DNA of 64,000 bases, taken from contig CAMXCT020000393.1 of NCBI GenBank assembly GCA_947184155.2, positions 62,001 to 126,000 of the forward strand, in the 5' to 3' direction. Each line of letters starts with the position of its first letter. Positions within the stretch are counted from its first letter, which is position 1. Positions 58,701 to 64,000 of this stretch are shown piece by piece. A program made the translations under genes and the position numbers. Under the pieces are notes generated by a model. It searched no databases and had not been told where the DNA came from. It worked only from the letters and a program-made list of their open reading frames with translations. This DNA is from Cladocopium goreaui. Its lineage: Eukaryota > Sar > Dinophyceae > Suessiales > Symbiodiniaceae.

Positions 58701-60515
58701 GAGGTTCAGTATAATTGAATATCAGAATTTCTTAAGATGGTTTAAGAGAAAGGGATAGAAAAGGGTTTCTTCTTCATGTTGATTTTATCCATGTCTTTTC
58801 TCTGGAGATCCGTCAGGATTTCAAGCCGAACCTGGAGAAGACCTATGCTGTTCCTTTCTATCAGGCAGGGTTGGAGAGGTGACAGAAATTTGCCGATGGA
58901 ATGACTTGGATGAATTGAAGTGTTCAGGGTTTCTTTGAGATTTTTTGGAAGAAAAACATAAGAAAATCATGAAACAGTATGCCTGGTATATTTACCAAAA
59001 TCGAACCATATCAAGTAGATTATCACGTAATTACATACATATTCGTATTACATACATATTTGATAGTTACCAAGGAAATCATGGAGTTTTCCTTTGATGT
59101 CGTTTCCTTTTTCCTCCAAAGTTGCCCTCCAACAACGATGACGTTACATGGCCTCTTCAGAGGCGGAGCGTCAAAGCCACATGACCACAGACGGCGAAGA
59201 CGGCAACTATATCACAGAGGTGGCGGGGTAACATCCGTGGGTAACATCCGTGGGCTCTATGAATGGTTAATAATGCTTAATAATCCACTATAAATGATGC
59301 TTCATAGTGGATTATCCAAATGGATGTACTTGGAGGATCATCCCACTTACTGTAGATCTGGTTCGTAAGTGGTTTTCAGGTCTACACCTTGTGAACGTAA
59401 GTCTCCATTTCGTGGATTATCCCATTTCTGGTTGGTGGTTTGGAACGTTTTTATTTTTCCATATATATATTGGGAATGTCATCATCCCAATTGACACAAT
59501 TGACTTTCATATTTTTTTCAGAGGGGTAGGTATACCACCAACCAGATTTATATCCAATATGATGAAACAGTTATATTGATGAAAATGGTTTTGGTATATC
59601 TATTATATCCAATGGTTATATCCAATATATATATATATATATCATGTATAAATGGGTGAACAAACCCCACCAGTTTTTTTTTTTTTTCGTGGGATGATCC
59701 CCCAGGGATATCTCAAGATATAGCCGAACCATGCTGCAAAAATCCCAGGTCGTGGGGTGTAACATGGAGTGGGCGCAATGGCCCGGGATGATATGTAGAC
59801 TTGATATGTCCATGTATTTGTATATATATATATATAGATCTATCTATCTATCTATCTATCTATCTACTATATTATATTTATTCATTTGTTTAATTGTTTA
59901 TTTATTATGTTTTATTTATACACATACTTGTACATATGTCATATCTCATATGTGTATATATATATATACACACCAACACACAATTGGTTCTACAATGCTA
60001 CAATGGGAAACTAATGGAATATATAATGATCAACAATGTGATATTTGCGTGTATCTGTAAATGGGGTGAACCGGTATCACCCCAAATGGCAATGATCACA
60101 GTGGATTTAGGGTACAAGTAATTACCCTATTTGCAGAGAAACCCATATATGATTATGCATGGCTGGTACCCTCCAACATAACATAATTATGGAAAATGAG
60201 CCATTTACAGATGATTCATAGCTATCTTAGTTTACCTTAATCCGGGCAAGCGTAAGAATCCGCGCCAAGATGGGGCTCTCAAAACATGTGGCAGACCTCA
60301 CCTTATGATCCTGGTTGGTGGTTTGGAACATTTTTTATTTTCCATAATATATGGGATAATCCTTCCCATTGACTAATATTTTTCAGAGGGGTTGAAGCCA
60401 CCAACCAGGATCTATATCAACTCATCATGTGGAGCAGGTTCTGCTGCGATCGCACAAGAGTCCCAAGCAGTGGCTTCTCCGAAGCGTGGCCCTCTACTGC
60501 GAGTTAATGCTGTGA
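25668..60515 (+). CDS. Dynein heavy chain, C-terminal third (AAA6 and C-terminal domain)
   Basis: Dynein heavy chains are the motor subunits of ciliary and cytoplasmic dynein. Small plus-strand exons read in the family's order: [11 protein letters not shown] and [15 protein letters not shown] (25668, 26883); [18 protein letters not shown] (28767); [20 protein letters not shown] (34568); [10 protein letters not shown] (36746); [16 protein letters not shown] (41185); [14 protein letters not shown] (42295); [15 protein letters not shown] (44268); [20 protein letters not shown] (50717); [11 protein letters not shown] (51501); [20 protein letters not shown] (about 51890); [11 protein letters not shown] (52232); [17 protein letters not shown] (57127); [15 protein letters not shown] (58472); TYAVPFYQ (58808); [13 protein letters not shown] (59163); [14 protein letters not shown] and TGA at 60513 (60438). 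The last four introns are all phase 0, with GT, GC and GT donors. Introns are up to 5 kb. AAA1 to AAA4 P-loops are absent from the window. Several positions diverge from canonical dyneins. It is likely a ciliary type, but the subtype cannot be told. Confidence 0.85.
26883..26933 (+). CDS. Dynein heavy chain exon (RPD/V segment)
   Basis: Acceptor CTGCAG, frame [17 protein letters not shown] in phase with the previous exon, GA donor GATTGA. Corresponds to LRPDRVxxAIxxFV. Confidence 0.75.
27460..27520 (+). CDS. Possible dynein exon
   Basis: After TCCCAG the phase-0 frame reads [18 protein letters not shown]. It would follow FVAE as in the dynein FV-x-LG-x-P-S stretch, but the match is weak. Confidence 0.3.
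28615..28710. repeat. Short direct repeat AAATCCACCAGTTAATGA
   Basis: AAATCCACCAGTTAATGA occurs about 70 bp apart, near 28618 and 28688, in intronic sequence. Confidence 0.8.
28767..28880 (+). CDS. Dynein heavy chain exon (PLIFxLSxG-like)
   Basis: Frame [20 protein letters not shown], then [13 protein letters not shown]. It aligns with the dynein motif PLIFVLSPGADPxxxLxxLA followed by the SLGQGQ region, in degenerate form. The 3' edge is uncertain. Confidence 0.55.
29010..30160 (+). other. Intron-like stretch, no exon recognised
   Basis: AT-rich sequence with scattered short open frames on both strands. No convincing exon or family match. Confidence 0.5.
30164..30266. mobile_element. Inverted-repeat element, CTGGTTGGTGG family, copy 1
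   Basis: GTTGGTTGGTGGTTG at the left and GAAACCATCAACCAG at the right, with the internal conserved block ATTGGGAATAATCATCCCAA and TTTTTCAGAGGGG. Confidence 0.85.
30800..31130. repeat. TA-rich tract
   Basis: Repeated (TA)n runs with ATCAATT spacers over about 330 bp. No coding signal. Confidence 0.85.
31145..31268. repeat. Inverted repeat with ATACTTAGATGGGC ends
   Basis: ATACTTAGATGGGC near 31150 faces GCCCATCTAAGTAT near 31253-31266. It looks like a small inverted-repeat element about 120 bp long. Confidence 0.75.
31427..31495 (+). CDS. Possible dynein exon (Ala-rich)
   Basis: Bounded by CCCCAG and a GGGAATC donor region. One frame reads [20 protein letters not shown]; two other frames are open too. 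A triplicated GTGGCTGCC unit lies inside. Placement before [10 protein letters not shown] is plausible. Confidence 0.35.
32800..33712. repeat. Diverged tandem array, about 165-bp unit
   Basis: Five to six units begin near 32870, 33027, 33189, 33361, 33529 and 33666 (partial). Each has an ATCTTATGCATAGACT-like start, a CTCTGGGTGGTAAGCCT box, a GTAGATAGG box, GAAGCCTGCACTTAGAACG and a CATGAAAAA end. Confidence 0.9.
33900..34045. repeat. Inverted repeat built from the ACTTAGAACGT box
   Basis: CGCACTTAGAACGTCCCCAA near 33911 faces CTTGGGGATGTTCTAAGTGTGCG near 34010. The box is the same one that recurs in the neighbouring 165-bp array, suggesting a shared origin. Confidence 0.75.
34568..34630 (+). 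CDS. Dynein heavy chain exon (GxWVLLxNxHLA-like)
   Basis: Acceptor CGCTAG, frame [20 protein letters not shown] plus Lys, then a GA donor GAGCGA. The join to [10 protein letters not shown] at 36746 is phase 0 and reproduces the family pattern AxxxGxWVLLxNxHLAxxWxxxLE. Confidence 0.75.
36746..36778 (+). CDS. Dynein heavy chain exon (WMPxLE-like)
   Basis: Acceptor GAGCCAG, frame [11 protein letters not shown]. The donor is either GACGGT (GA) or the nearby GTATTT. Confidence 0.65.
37323..37368 (+). CDS. Possible dynein exon
   Basis: GC-rich patch after ACCGGCAG with frame [15 protein letters not shown] and donor GAG/GTGCAA. It would lie before the FRLVL exon; homology is not visible. Confidence 0.3.
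37490..38130. repeat. AAT-rich and TA-rich microsatellite block
   Basis: Positions 37495-37740 are degenerate (AAT)n and AAATAAT; 37930-38130 are (TA)n with GGATA interruptions. Confidence 0.95.
38340..39700 (+). other. Intron-like stretch with one weak exon candidate
   Basis: Mostly AT-rich. A GC-richer patch at 38610-38730 is open ([20 protein letters not shown]) after CCAG and is not assigned. Confidence 0.4.
39790..39915 (+). CDS. Unassigned plus-strand exon candidate
   Basis: GC-rich open frame with [20 protein letters not shown] and [10 protein letters not shown], followed by a GTACG donor. No dynein motif is recognised. Position between the LE and FRL exons suggests it may be part of the same gene. 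Confidence 0.3.
40255..40365. repeat. TA and AAT microsatellite
   Basis: (TA)n, then AATAATAGTAATAATAATAATAA, then (TA)n. Confidence 0.95.
41185..41301 (+). CDS. Dynein heavy chain exon (FRLWLTS-like)
   Basis: Acceptor TCCCAG, frame [20 protein letters not shown] then [19 protein letters not shown]. It corresponds to FRLWLTSxPxxxFPVxxLQxxxK. An inverted-repeat element begins 18 bp after the exon. Confidence 0.75.
41319..41431. mobile_element. Inverted-repeat element, TACCCTCTGGTAA family
   Basis: TACCATCTGGTTATTTAACA and its complement end-to-end over 113 bp, with internal ATAGCCATGGAAA / TTTCCATGGCTAT. It lies immediately downstream of a dynein exon. Confidence 0.9.
42295..42383 (+). CDS. 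Dynein heavy chain exon (EPPKGLRAN-like)
   Basis: Acceptor TGCCAG, frame [20 protein letters not shown], matching the dynein motif following the K-x-T-x-EPPKG site. Ends at CAG/GTTGCG or at an earlier GA donor (TGG/GAACGG). Confidence 0.7.
43606..43646 (+). CDS. Dynein heavy chain exon (short)
   Basis: Acceptor TTTTTCAG, frame [13 protein letters not shown] plus two bases of a Trp codon, donor GTACCAG. The phase fits the next exon exactly. Confidence 0.55.
44268..44346 (+). CDS. Dynein heavy chain exon (LCFFHAxxxER)
   Basis: Frame [20 protein letters not shown], then FQSTAY. It matches the strongly conserved LFGLCFFHAxxQERRKFGPLGW region. A GA donor after TAY gives phase 0. Confidence 0.8.
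44669..44770. mobile_element. Inverted-repeat element, CTGGTTGGTGG family, copy 2
   Basis: CTGGTTGGTGGTTTCAAC faces GTTGAAACCGCCAACCAG. The core is nearly identical to copy 1, including ATTGGGAATAATCATCCCAA. Confidence 0.92.
45580..45651 (+). CDS. Dynein heavy chain exon
   Basis: Acceptor TCTCAG, frame [20 protein letters not shown] then FLDG, donor GTTTAG, phase 0. It bridges the FHA and YGGxVTD segments. Confidence 0.55.
45652..47520. other. 5-kb dynein intron, first part: no plus-strand exon, possible minus-strand relic
   Basis: No dynein exon seen. Between about 46370 and 46982 the minus strand has two longer AT-biased frames ([40 protein letters not shown]), separated by stops. It may be a decayed inserted gene; not recognised. 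Confidence 0.4.
47522..47741. mobile_element. TACCCTCTGGTAA-family element interrupted by another element
   Basis: Ends TACCCTCTGGTAAACG and AGTTTACCAGAGGGTA are inverted. The element is split at 47617-47722 by a CTGGTTGGTGG-family copy. Without that insert and one GTTA it would be about 110 bp, the usual size. Confidence 0.9.
47617..47722. mobile_element. CTGGTTGGTGG-family element, copy 3, nested
   Basis: Inverted ends CTGGTTGGTGGTTT and AAACCACCAACCAG, flanked by GTTA on both sides (a 4-bp target duplication), inserted in the element at 47522-47741. Confidence 0.92.
48025..48566. repeat. Interspersed ATTCTATAAA repeats
   Basis: About ten copies of (C)ATTC[T/C]ATAAA occur within 540 bp, near 48080, 48157, 48191, 48260, 48345, 48411, 48478, 48500 and 48530, ending with an inverted copy TTTATAGAATGC near 48549. 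Spacing is irregular and the sequence between copies is not repeated. Confidence 0.85.
48570..50640 (+). other. 5-kb dynein intron, second part
   Basis: AT-rich sequence with TA tracts near 49450-49530 and 50230-50270. Positions 50361-50390 and 50446-50475 share the direct repeat GATGAGGGTGTCAAATATGA. No exon recognised. Confidence 0.55.
50717..50802 (+). CDS. Dynein heavy chain exon (YGGRVTDDWDRR-like)
   Basis: Acceptor ACCAAG, frame [20 protein letters not shown] then RFLGPRL. It follows FLDG in phase and matches GExNYGGRVTDxxDRRxLxxLL. Donor is GC (GCAGCG), phase 1. Confidence 0.75.
51501..51619 (+). CDS. Dynein heavy chain exon (LLxxIxxSLxxLxxA-like)
   Basis: Acceptor TTACAG, frame [20 protein letters not shown] then [19 protein letters not shown], donor CAG/GTGGGT, phase 0. 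It matches the helical strut before VPxxW. Confidence 0.65.
51890..52047 (+). CDS. Dynein heavy chain exon (VPxxWxxxxYPSxKPLxxW-like)
   Basis: Frame contains [20 protein letters not shown] and [13 protein letters not shown], ending at a GTAACT donor in phase 0. The 5' edge is not fixed. Confidence 0.6.
52232..52324 (+). CDS. Dynein heavy chain exon (FLTxxLQxxAR-like)
   Basis: Acceptor TGTTCAG, 31 codons in phase 0 reading [20 protein letters not shown] and [11 protein letters not shown], donor GTGGTT. Confidence 0.7.
52380..52491. mobile_element. CTGGTTGGTGG-family element, copy 4
   Basis: TTGGTTGGTGGTTTGGAACA at left, TCAACCACCAACCAG at right. Confidence 0.9.
52512..52589. mobile_element. 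TACCCTCTGGTAA-family element (short)
   Basis: TACCCTCTGGTAA faces TTACCAGAGGGTA over 78 bp, 20 bp from a CTGGTTGGTGG element. Confidence 0.9.
53000..53108. mobile_element. CTGGTTGGTGG-family element, copy 5
   Basis: CTGGTTGGTGGTTTGGAACA to GTCAACCACCAACCAG, with the internal TTTTTCAGAGGGG. Confidence 0.92.
53645..53730 (+). CDS. Possible dynein exon (IDxLxF-like)
   Basis: Frame [20 protein letters not shown] in the position where dyneins have IDxLxFxxxV. Phase with the preceding exon does not fit a simple AG acceptor. Confidence 0.3.
54577..54706. mobile_element. TACCCTCTGGTAA-family element
   Basis: TACCCTCTGGTAATTGAACA faces TACCAGAGGG, with a short duplication of the last bases (ATCCAGAGGGTA). 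Confidence 0.88.
55423..55527. mobile_element. CTGGTTGGTGG-family element, copy 6
   Basis: CTGGTTGGTGTTTT to GGCCAACCACCAACCAG with the usual internal block. Confidence 0.88.
55541..55647. mobile_element. TACCCTCTGGTAA-family element, diverged
   Basis: TACCCTCCAGTAAATTAACATAGACCC faces GGGTCTATGTTTATTTACCCGAGGGTA. It ends 22 bp before the FGLH exon candidate. Confidence 0.88.
55670..55744 (+). CDS. Exon candidate with out-of-order dynein PExFGLH motif
   Basis: Acceptor GGCCAG and donor ACG/GTTGGA bound 25 codons. Frame 1 reads [20 protein letters not shown], close to the dynein signature LPxxxxPExFGLHxNA. In the protein that signature belongs between the segments at 50717 and 51501, not after 52232. 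Frames 2 and 3 are also open (frame 3 reads [20 protein letters not shown] and fits the phase of the 57127 exon), so the match may be chance. Confidence 0.4.
56416..56515. other. Assembly gap (100 Ns)
   Basis: Exactly 100 undetermined bases, the usual placeholder for a scaffold join of unknown size. Confidence 0.99.
56816..56851 (+). CDS. Small exon candidate
   Basis: GTGTCAG acceptor and CCAG/GTCTGG donor surround 36 nt ([12 protein letters not shown], or in the phase needed by the next exon [11 protein letters not shown]). Confidence 0.3.
57127..57220 (+). CDS. Dynein heavy chain exon (GLFLEGARWD-like)
   Basis: Acceptor TTTTTTTCAG, frame [20 protein letters not shown] then [10 protein letters not shown], donor ATG/GTCTCG, phase 0. 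Matches DGxYVxGLFLEGAxWD. Confidence 0.88.
58472..58549 (+). CDS. Dynein heavy chain exon (ELFxxMPVIHxxP)
   Basis: Acceptor CGCCAG, frame [20 protein letters not shown] then ADRGQR, donor GTGGGT, phase 0 to phase 0. Confidence 0.9.
58808..58864 (+). CDS. Dynein heavy chain exon (YxCPVYKT-like)
   Basis: Acceptor CTGGAG, frame [21 protein letters not shown] donor CAG/GCAGGG, phase 0. Dyneins usually have YxCPxYKT here; the Cys is replaced by Val. Confidence 0.8.
59163..59219 (+). CDS. Dynein heavy chain exon (LSTTGxSTNF-like)
   Basis: Acceptor TTCAGAG, 19 codons [19 protein letters not shown], donor GAG/GTGGCG, phase 0. Confidence 0.82.
59428..59545. mobile_element. CTGGTTGGTGG-family element, copy 7
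   Basis: CTGGTTGGTGGTTTGGAACG to GGTATACCACCAACCAG, flanked by ATTT on both sides (4-bp target duplication). Confidence 0.92.
59822..59870. repeat. (ATCT)n microsatellite
   Basis: TA tract followed by about seven ATCT units, in the last dynein intron. Confidence 0.95.
60311..60408. mobile_element. CTGGTTGGTGG-family element, copy 8
   Basis: CTGGTTGGTGGTTTGGAACA to GTTGAAGCCACCAACCAG, flanked by GATC on both sides (4-bp target duplication), 30 bp before the dynein terminal exon. Confidence 0.93.
60438..60515 (+). CDS. Dynein heavy chain terminal exon
   Basis: Acceptor GAGCAG, frame [20 protein letters not shown] then CELML and TGA at 60513-60515. It matches the HWIxRGVALLCQL end of dynein heavy chains, so the C-terminus is complete. 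Confidence 0.88.
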   Translation, partial: VLLRSHKSPKQWLLRSVALYCELML

Positions 60516-61398
60516 CCTGGTTGCGACGAACGGTACTGAGTTTTCCTCCAAGCCATTGGAGGTGAATGATCACCACCAGTGGGGAAAGTGATGATTTCAC
60601 CTCTTTAGCCAGGGAAAGGGATGATGACTGACATTAAATTGATTTAGCCAATTTACCTCCCTTGTATCTGGGGTGAGGAAACCTGGTAGATTGAATAAAT
60701 GGGCTAGAGACTCCATTGGCTCTGGGTCAAATGTAAGACCCAGGGACAGGGACCAGATATTTTTGGCATTATAGTTTGCATTATCCATCCAATTATTCAT
60801 GTACCCAATTTTGACCCATAACTAATTGACCCATTCGAAACTGATATTTCCTCACACCATTGTCGTGAGTCAGCTGAAGGTCATCATAAGTACAATGGCA
60901 CTCTTTGGGTGTTCCCCAGCATCTCCAATGGCTCCAACACGTCAGTGCCGGTTGAATGGAAGTCTTCACCGGAATTGATGGGATCGCAAGGGATCCCAAG
61001 ATGGGATTGTCAAAGGGTGCACAAATAGGGTATAGATTTGTCGACCACAAGCGATTGCAATGACTTTGGCAAAAATATCAGGGCTGTAGGTTTGTGCCCA
61101 GAATCGGATGCCAGGACGCTATAGGGCCTGCTAGGGGGAGTTTGGGTAACGTTGTGTTGTGTCCACTGTGGTTCCCGAAGCTTCCAAGACCTTCCACGGC
61201 GCACGTTCTCAATTTGGGCAAATCCTCATGCGATTCGTTGGGGTATGTTGGGGTGCACCAGTGATTTCATAATTTTTCAGCAGTTCATTCAGTGATTTCA
61301 CCGAACATCTGATTCAGTTCCACAGCCCCTCACAAAAGGATGTCAATATAATATAATATAATTATATACACACATGATTATAATGAATATCAATGAAT

Positions 61399-61504
61399 TA
61401 CCCTCTGGTTACTTTACATAGCCATGGAAAATGGCCCATTGATAGTTGATTTCCCTATTAAAAAAAATGATTTTCCATGGCTATGTTAGTCATAACCAGA
61501 TGGG
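61399..61504. mobile_element. TACCCTCTGGTAA-family element
   Basis: TACCCTCTGGTTACTTTACA faces CATAACCAGATGGG; inner ATAGCCATGGAAAAT / ATTTTCCATGGCTAT are perfect complements. Confidence 0.88.
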
Positions 61505-61563
61505 CCAACTGTCCCGGTTTGGTTCATGGGCCTGGACAACCCCAAGCCGCTTTCTCCGCAAGG
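61504..61563 (+). CDS. Exon candidate after the dynein gene
   Basis: Directly after the inverted-repeat element a short open frame (PTVPVWFMGLDNPKPLSP, or in another frame MGQLSRFGSWAWTTPSRFLR) reaches a strong GTAAGC donor. Family not recognised. Confidence 0.35.
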
Positions 61564-61984
61564 TAAGCGTCGCCTGGCCTCCCAGATCCGTGCGGCATGG
61601 AGGCCACAGTGCCGGCGATGGCATCGCACGGTATACAGAGCCTCGAGAGTGCCTCAGCTGAATGGAGAAAACATGAGAAAACCATGACCCAGATGTTGTA
61701 CGGAATATTTACCTACATTTACCCCCAAAATAGCTCAAATGTAGATAAATATTCCTTACATGAAGCATATGGGTGATAGAAACATCTGTTAAACTGTTAA
61801 ACATCCATATTTCGGGATACATGAGACAAACTCTTGAAATCCAGGTATCAGCTGCATCGGTCAGAACATTCAATACATAACAACCCAATGAACATATTGA
61901 ATTTCTCGGGAAAAAAACACGCACACAACAAGAAGTATTAGGTCAACTGCAATACTATACTGACTCACATAGATCAAGGCCCTG

Positions 61985-62090
61985 GGCCCACACGCGATCC
62001 ATACCCCCCGATCCATACCTTGATCCATACCCTATGATACTGCATGATCCATACCCTTGATCCATACCCCTGTTCCATACCCCTTTCTTG
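61985..62090. repeat. GATCCATACC decamer repeats
   Basis: Six to seven near copies of GATCCATACC(C). Further copies lie at 62625-62655 and 63188-63198, on either side of the two trinucleotide arrays. Confidence 0.92.
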
Positions 62091-62099
62091 TTGAAGAAT

Positions 62100-62249
62100 G
62101 ACTGATGTTGGGCCTAATGCTGCTTTTTGTCCTAATACTGCTTCTGGTCCTGGTACTGCTACTACTGTTGCTACTACTACTGCTGCTTCCGCAGCCCCCG
62201 CTGCCTCCACTGCGCGCTCCCGCGCAGCCGCCACTGCTGCCGCCGCCAC

Positions 62250-62291
<42 letters not shown>

Positions 62292-62370
62292 CACTATTAG
62301 TCATCTTCCTCCTAGGAGCTGCTGCTACTGTTGTCGCTTCTGCTACTGCTCGTGCCTGGTGGTGGTGCTG
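62100..62370. repeat. Degenerate (GCT/ACT)n trinucleotide array
   Basis: Mostly GCT, ACT and CTG triplets with a GC-rich core near 62190-62290. The array creates long chance frames in several readings on both strands (Leu, Ala or Ser runs); these are not taken as genes. Confidence 0.9.
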
Positions 62371-62689
62371 GTTCACTTCCTTTGTGTGCTTCTGGTAGTT
62401 GGACAAGTGCAACTACCTAGTAATACTGCAAGATATTGCAAGTGCACCTTGGAGGCTAATAAGACTTTTTTAGCTGCACTGGGTGCTTCTTGTGCTTCAT
62501 GTGGTGCTATGATTACAACTCCTTCTGTTGCTGCTTTGCCTGGCACTTGTAGAACTAGGCTAGAAATATCCCGCTCATTCCCGCTCTCTTCTTTCACAGC
62601 GACAAAGCCAACCCAGATAGCGTGTTCCGATCCATACCCGATCCATACCCGAAGCCAGTCACGCCACAACACATGCCAATATGAAAGGT

Positions 62690-63010
62690 GATTCTATTAG
62701 CACTACTGCTGCTGCTGCTGCTGCTGCTACGACTACTACTATTGCTACAATTGCTACTACTATTGCTAATGCTATTGCTACTAACAGTACTGCTACATTA
62801 CTACTATTATATACTATTATTGCTTCTTTTTTTCCTACTATTATTGCTACTATTAGCACTGCTACTAGTGCTACTATTGCTACTACCGCTACCACTATTC
62901 TTACTACTATTAATTTTACTAGTACTACTACTGCTACTGCAACTGCTTTTTCTACTGCTACTGCTTCTTCTTCTATTGCCACTACTGCTTCTGGTGCTGG
63001 CTGCTTTTTT
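62690..63010. repeat. Degenerate (ACT/GCT)n trinucleotide array
   Basis: AT-richer version of the same triplet pattern over about 320 bp, again open in several frames by composition alone. Confidence 0.9.
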
Positions 63011-63199
63011 TGTGCTCCTTCTACGAGCAGCGGTAACAGTTTAAGCAGCAACAGTAGCGGGAGGAGAAGTAATAGCAAGTAGGACTATCAATACAGTTTG
63101 TATGCTATGATGAGCCTTTACGAAAGGGTACGGATTAGGCACCTTATGTAAGCACTCCCGATCCAAAGTACGGATCACCGCGGAGCGATCCATACCCGA

Positions 63200-64000
63200 T
63201 TTTTGACTTGCGCCCATATATAATTATATATCTATGATATATATATATATAATTAAATCTATACATATATAAATTGTTAATCATTTTATGATATATATAT
63301 AATATTATATATATATATTTGCAGTATATGTCATCAACCATATGATCAAGAAGATTTGACGACCACCCTGACCACCCTCATCATGACCCTTTAATCCTGG
63401 AGGCCGAGCCTCTACATGCTCCAACCTGCTGACCGTCGACCCTGCGCCCATGGATCTCGCGTACCCGTCAGCCGGAAGCTCACCAAATGTGGACCCGCAA
63501 AGGTGGCCCCCTGATTGGGGAAGATGTCAAAACTCGACATCAAATAGAAGATCATTTGGTTGTCGATGGGATAGTATGAATAGAGAGCATGGTTCTCCAT
63601 GTCACATTTATCGTAAGCTGTCAAACTTCAGAGTTGGTAAAAAATAACAGTCCCGAAGTTTGAGAAGGCATCCAGCCGTGCGCGAAACCGCGCCAGCGGC
63701 GCCAGCCCGCGCTTTTTTGCGTGGTAAAAAACAGTGCCTGATGACTCTGATGACTAGTATTTTTGAAGTGTAAAACCACCAACTTATGTGTCATAGGACT
63801 GATGGGGAAAATCACAGGAAACTAGTTTTGTTCTTTCCTATCAGACATAAGAAGGTGTTGGATGTTTCCTAAGAAGGTGTTGGATGTTTCCTCTACCCTC
63901 CAGTCATCAAGCGTGGCAATGTGAAATCCCTCATCAAATGGTTTTATGGCAAAAAACATCTAGAAATGAAGCATGTTCCGTTGAGTTTTTTTCTTTAAAT
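63200..64000. other. Right edge, no gene recognised
   Basis: TA tracts at 63215-63320; a GC-richer patch at 63400-63530 is open on both strands without family resemblance. GAAGGTGTTGGATGTTTCCT is tandemly duplicated near 63850-63892. Confidence 0.5.

Noticed and set aside
62098-62691. 197-residue open frame on the plus strand, and the opposite 126- and 106-residue frames
   Set aside because: All are products of the GCT/ACT triplet arrays, which stay open in several frames by composition. No domain or splice signal supports them.
62659-63082. Long frames of Leu, Ala, Thr or Val on both strands
   Set aside because: Same reason: a degenerate triplet repeat, not a conserved protein.

Overview
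This is eukaryotic nuclear DNA. Its features fit a dinoflagellate, most likely a symbiodiniacean or a close relative; that placement is inferred from gene families and splice signals, not from a marker gene. Evidence for it: many short exons separated by introns full of (TA)n; splice donors that are often GA or GC instead of GT, with frame and phase preserved across the junction; multi-copy protein families I know from Symbiodinium-type genomes; and several families of small inverted-repeat elements. There is no bacterial-style operon, rRNA, tRNA or CRISPR. A run of 100 Ns (56416-56515) marks a scaffold gap.

Region 1 (about 1-2500) is AT-rich with TA microsatellites and a few weak plus-strand exon candidates. 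Region 2 (about 2523-21400) is a dense block in which every convincing exon lies on the minus strand. Read 5' to 3' on that strand it holds: gene A (about 21400-19874, acidic C-terminus, unknown function); gene C (about 19646-17382, a very Lys-rich nuclear-type protein with a conserved C-terminal domain); a small Cys-rich exon pair (17090-16700); gene D (16336-12364, a divergent protein with the motif order of a cytosine-5 DNA methyltransferase); gene E (11705-6101, a large multi-exon protein with a helical N-terminal part, a KIGFT/GIY-YIG-like segment and a basic tail); and gene F (5606-2523, a large conserved dinoflagellate family of unknown function, possibly of mobile-element origin).

Region 3 (about 23000-60515) is on the plus strand. 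It carries widely spaced small exons that together spell the C-terminal third of a dynein heavy chain: AAA6, the C-terminal domain and the terminal Trp-Leu-Leu-Arg-Ser-Val-Ala segment, with a TGA stop at 60513-60515. The last four introns keep phase exactly. Introns are kilobases long and hold two families of small inverted-repeat elements (a CTGGTTGGTGG family and a TACCCTCTGGTAA family), tandem repeats and AT tracts. The upstream dynein motor exons (AAA1-AAA4, stalk) are not visible. They may lie left of the window, with the minus-strand block nested in an intron, or the gene may be truncated.

Region 4 (60516-64000) holds one possible plus-strand exon, a decanucleotide GATCCATACC repeat and two large degenerate GCT/ACT trinucleotide arrays.

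Main points of interest: the block of co-oriented dinoflagellate-specific genes set against the dynein gene; a 148-bp GA-AG intron that coincides with an inverted-repeat element and its 10-bp target duplication (an introner-like insertion in gene E); a nested insertion of one element family in the other; and a diverged 165-bp satellite array. Exon edges were placed by eye from frame, phase and AG acceptors, so some are approximate.
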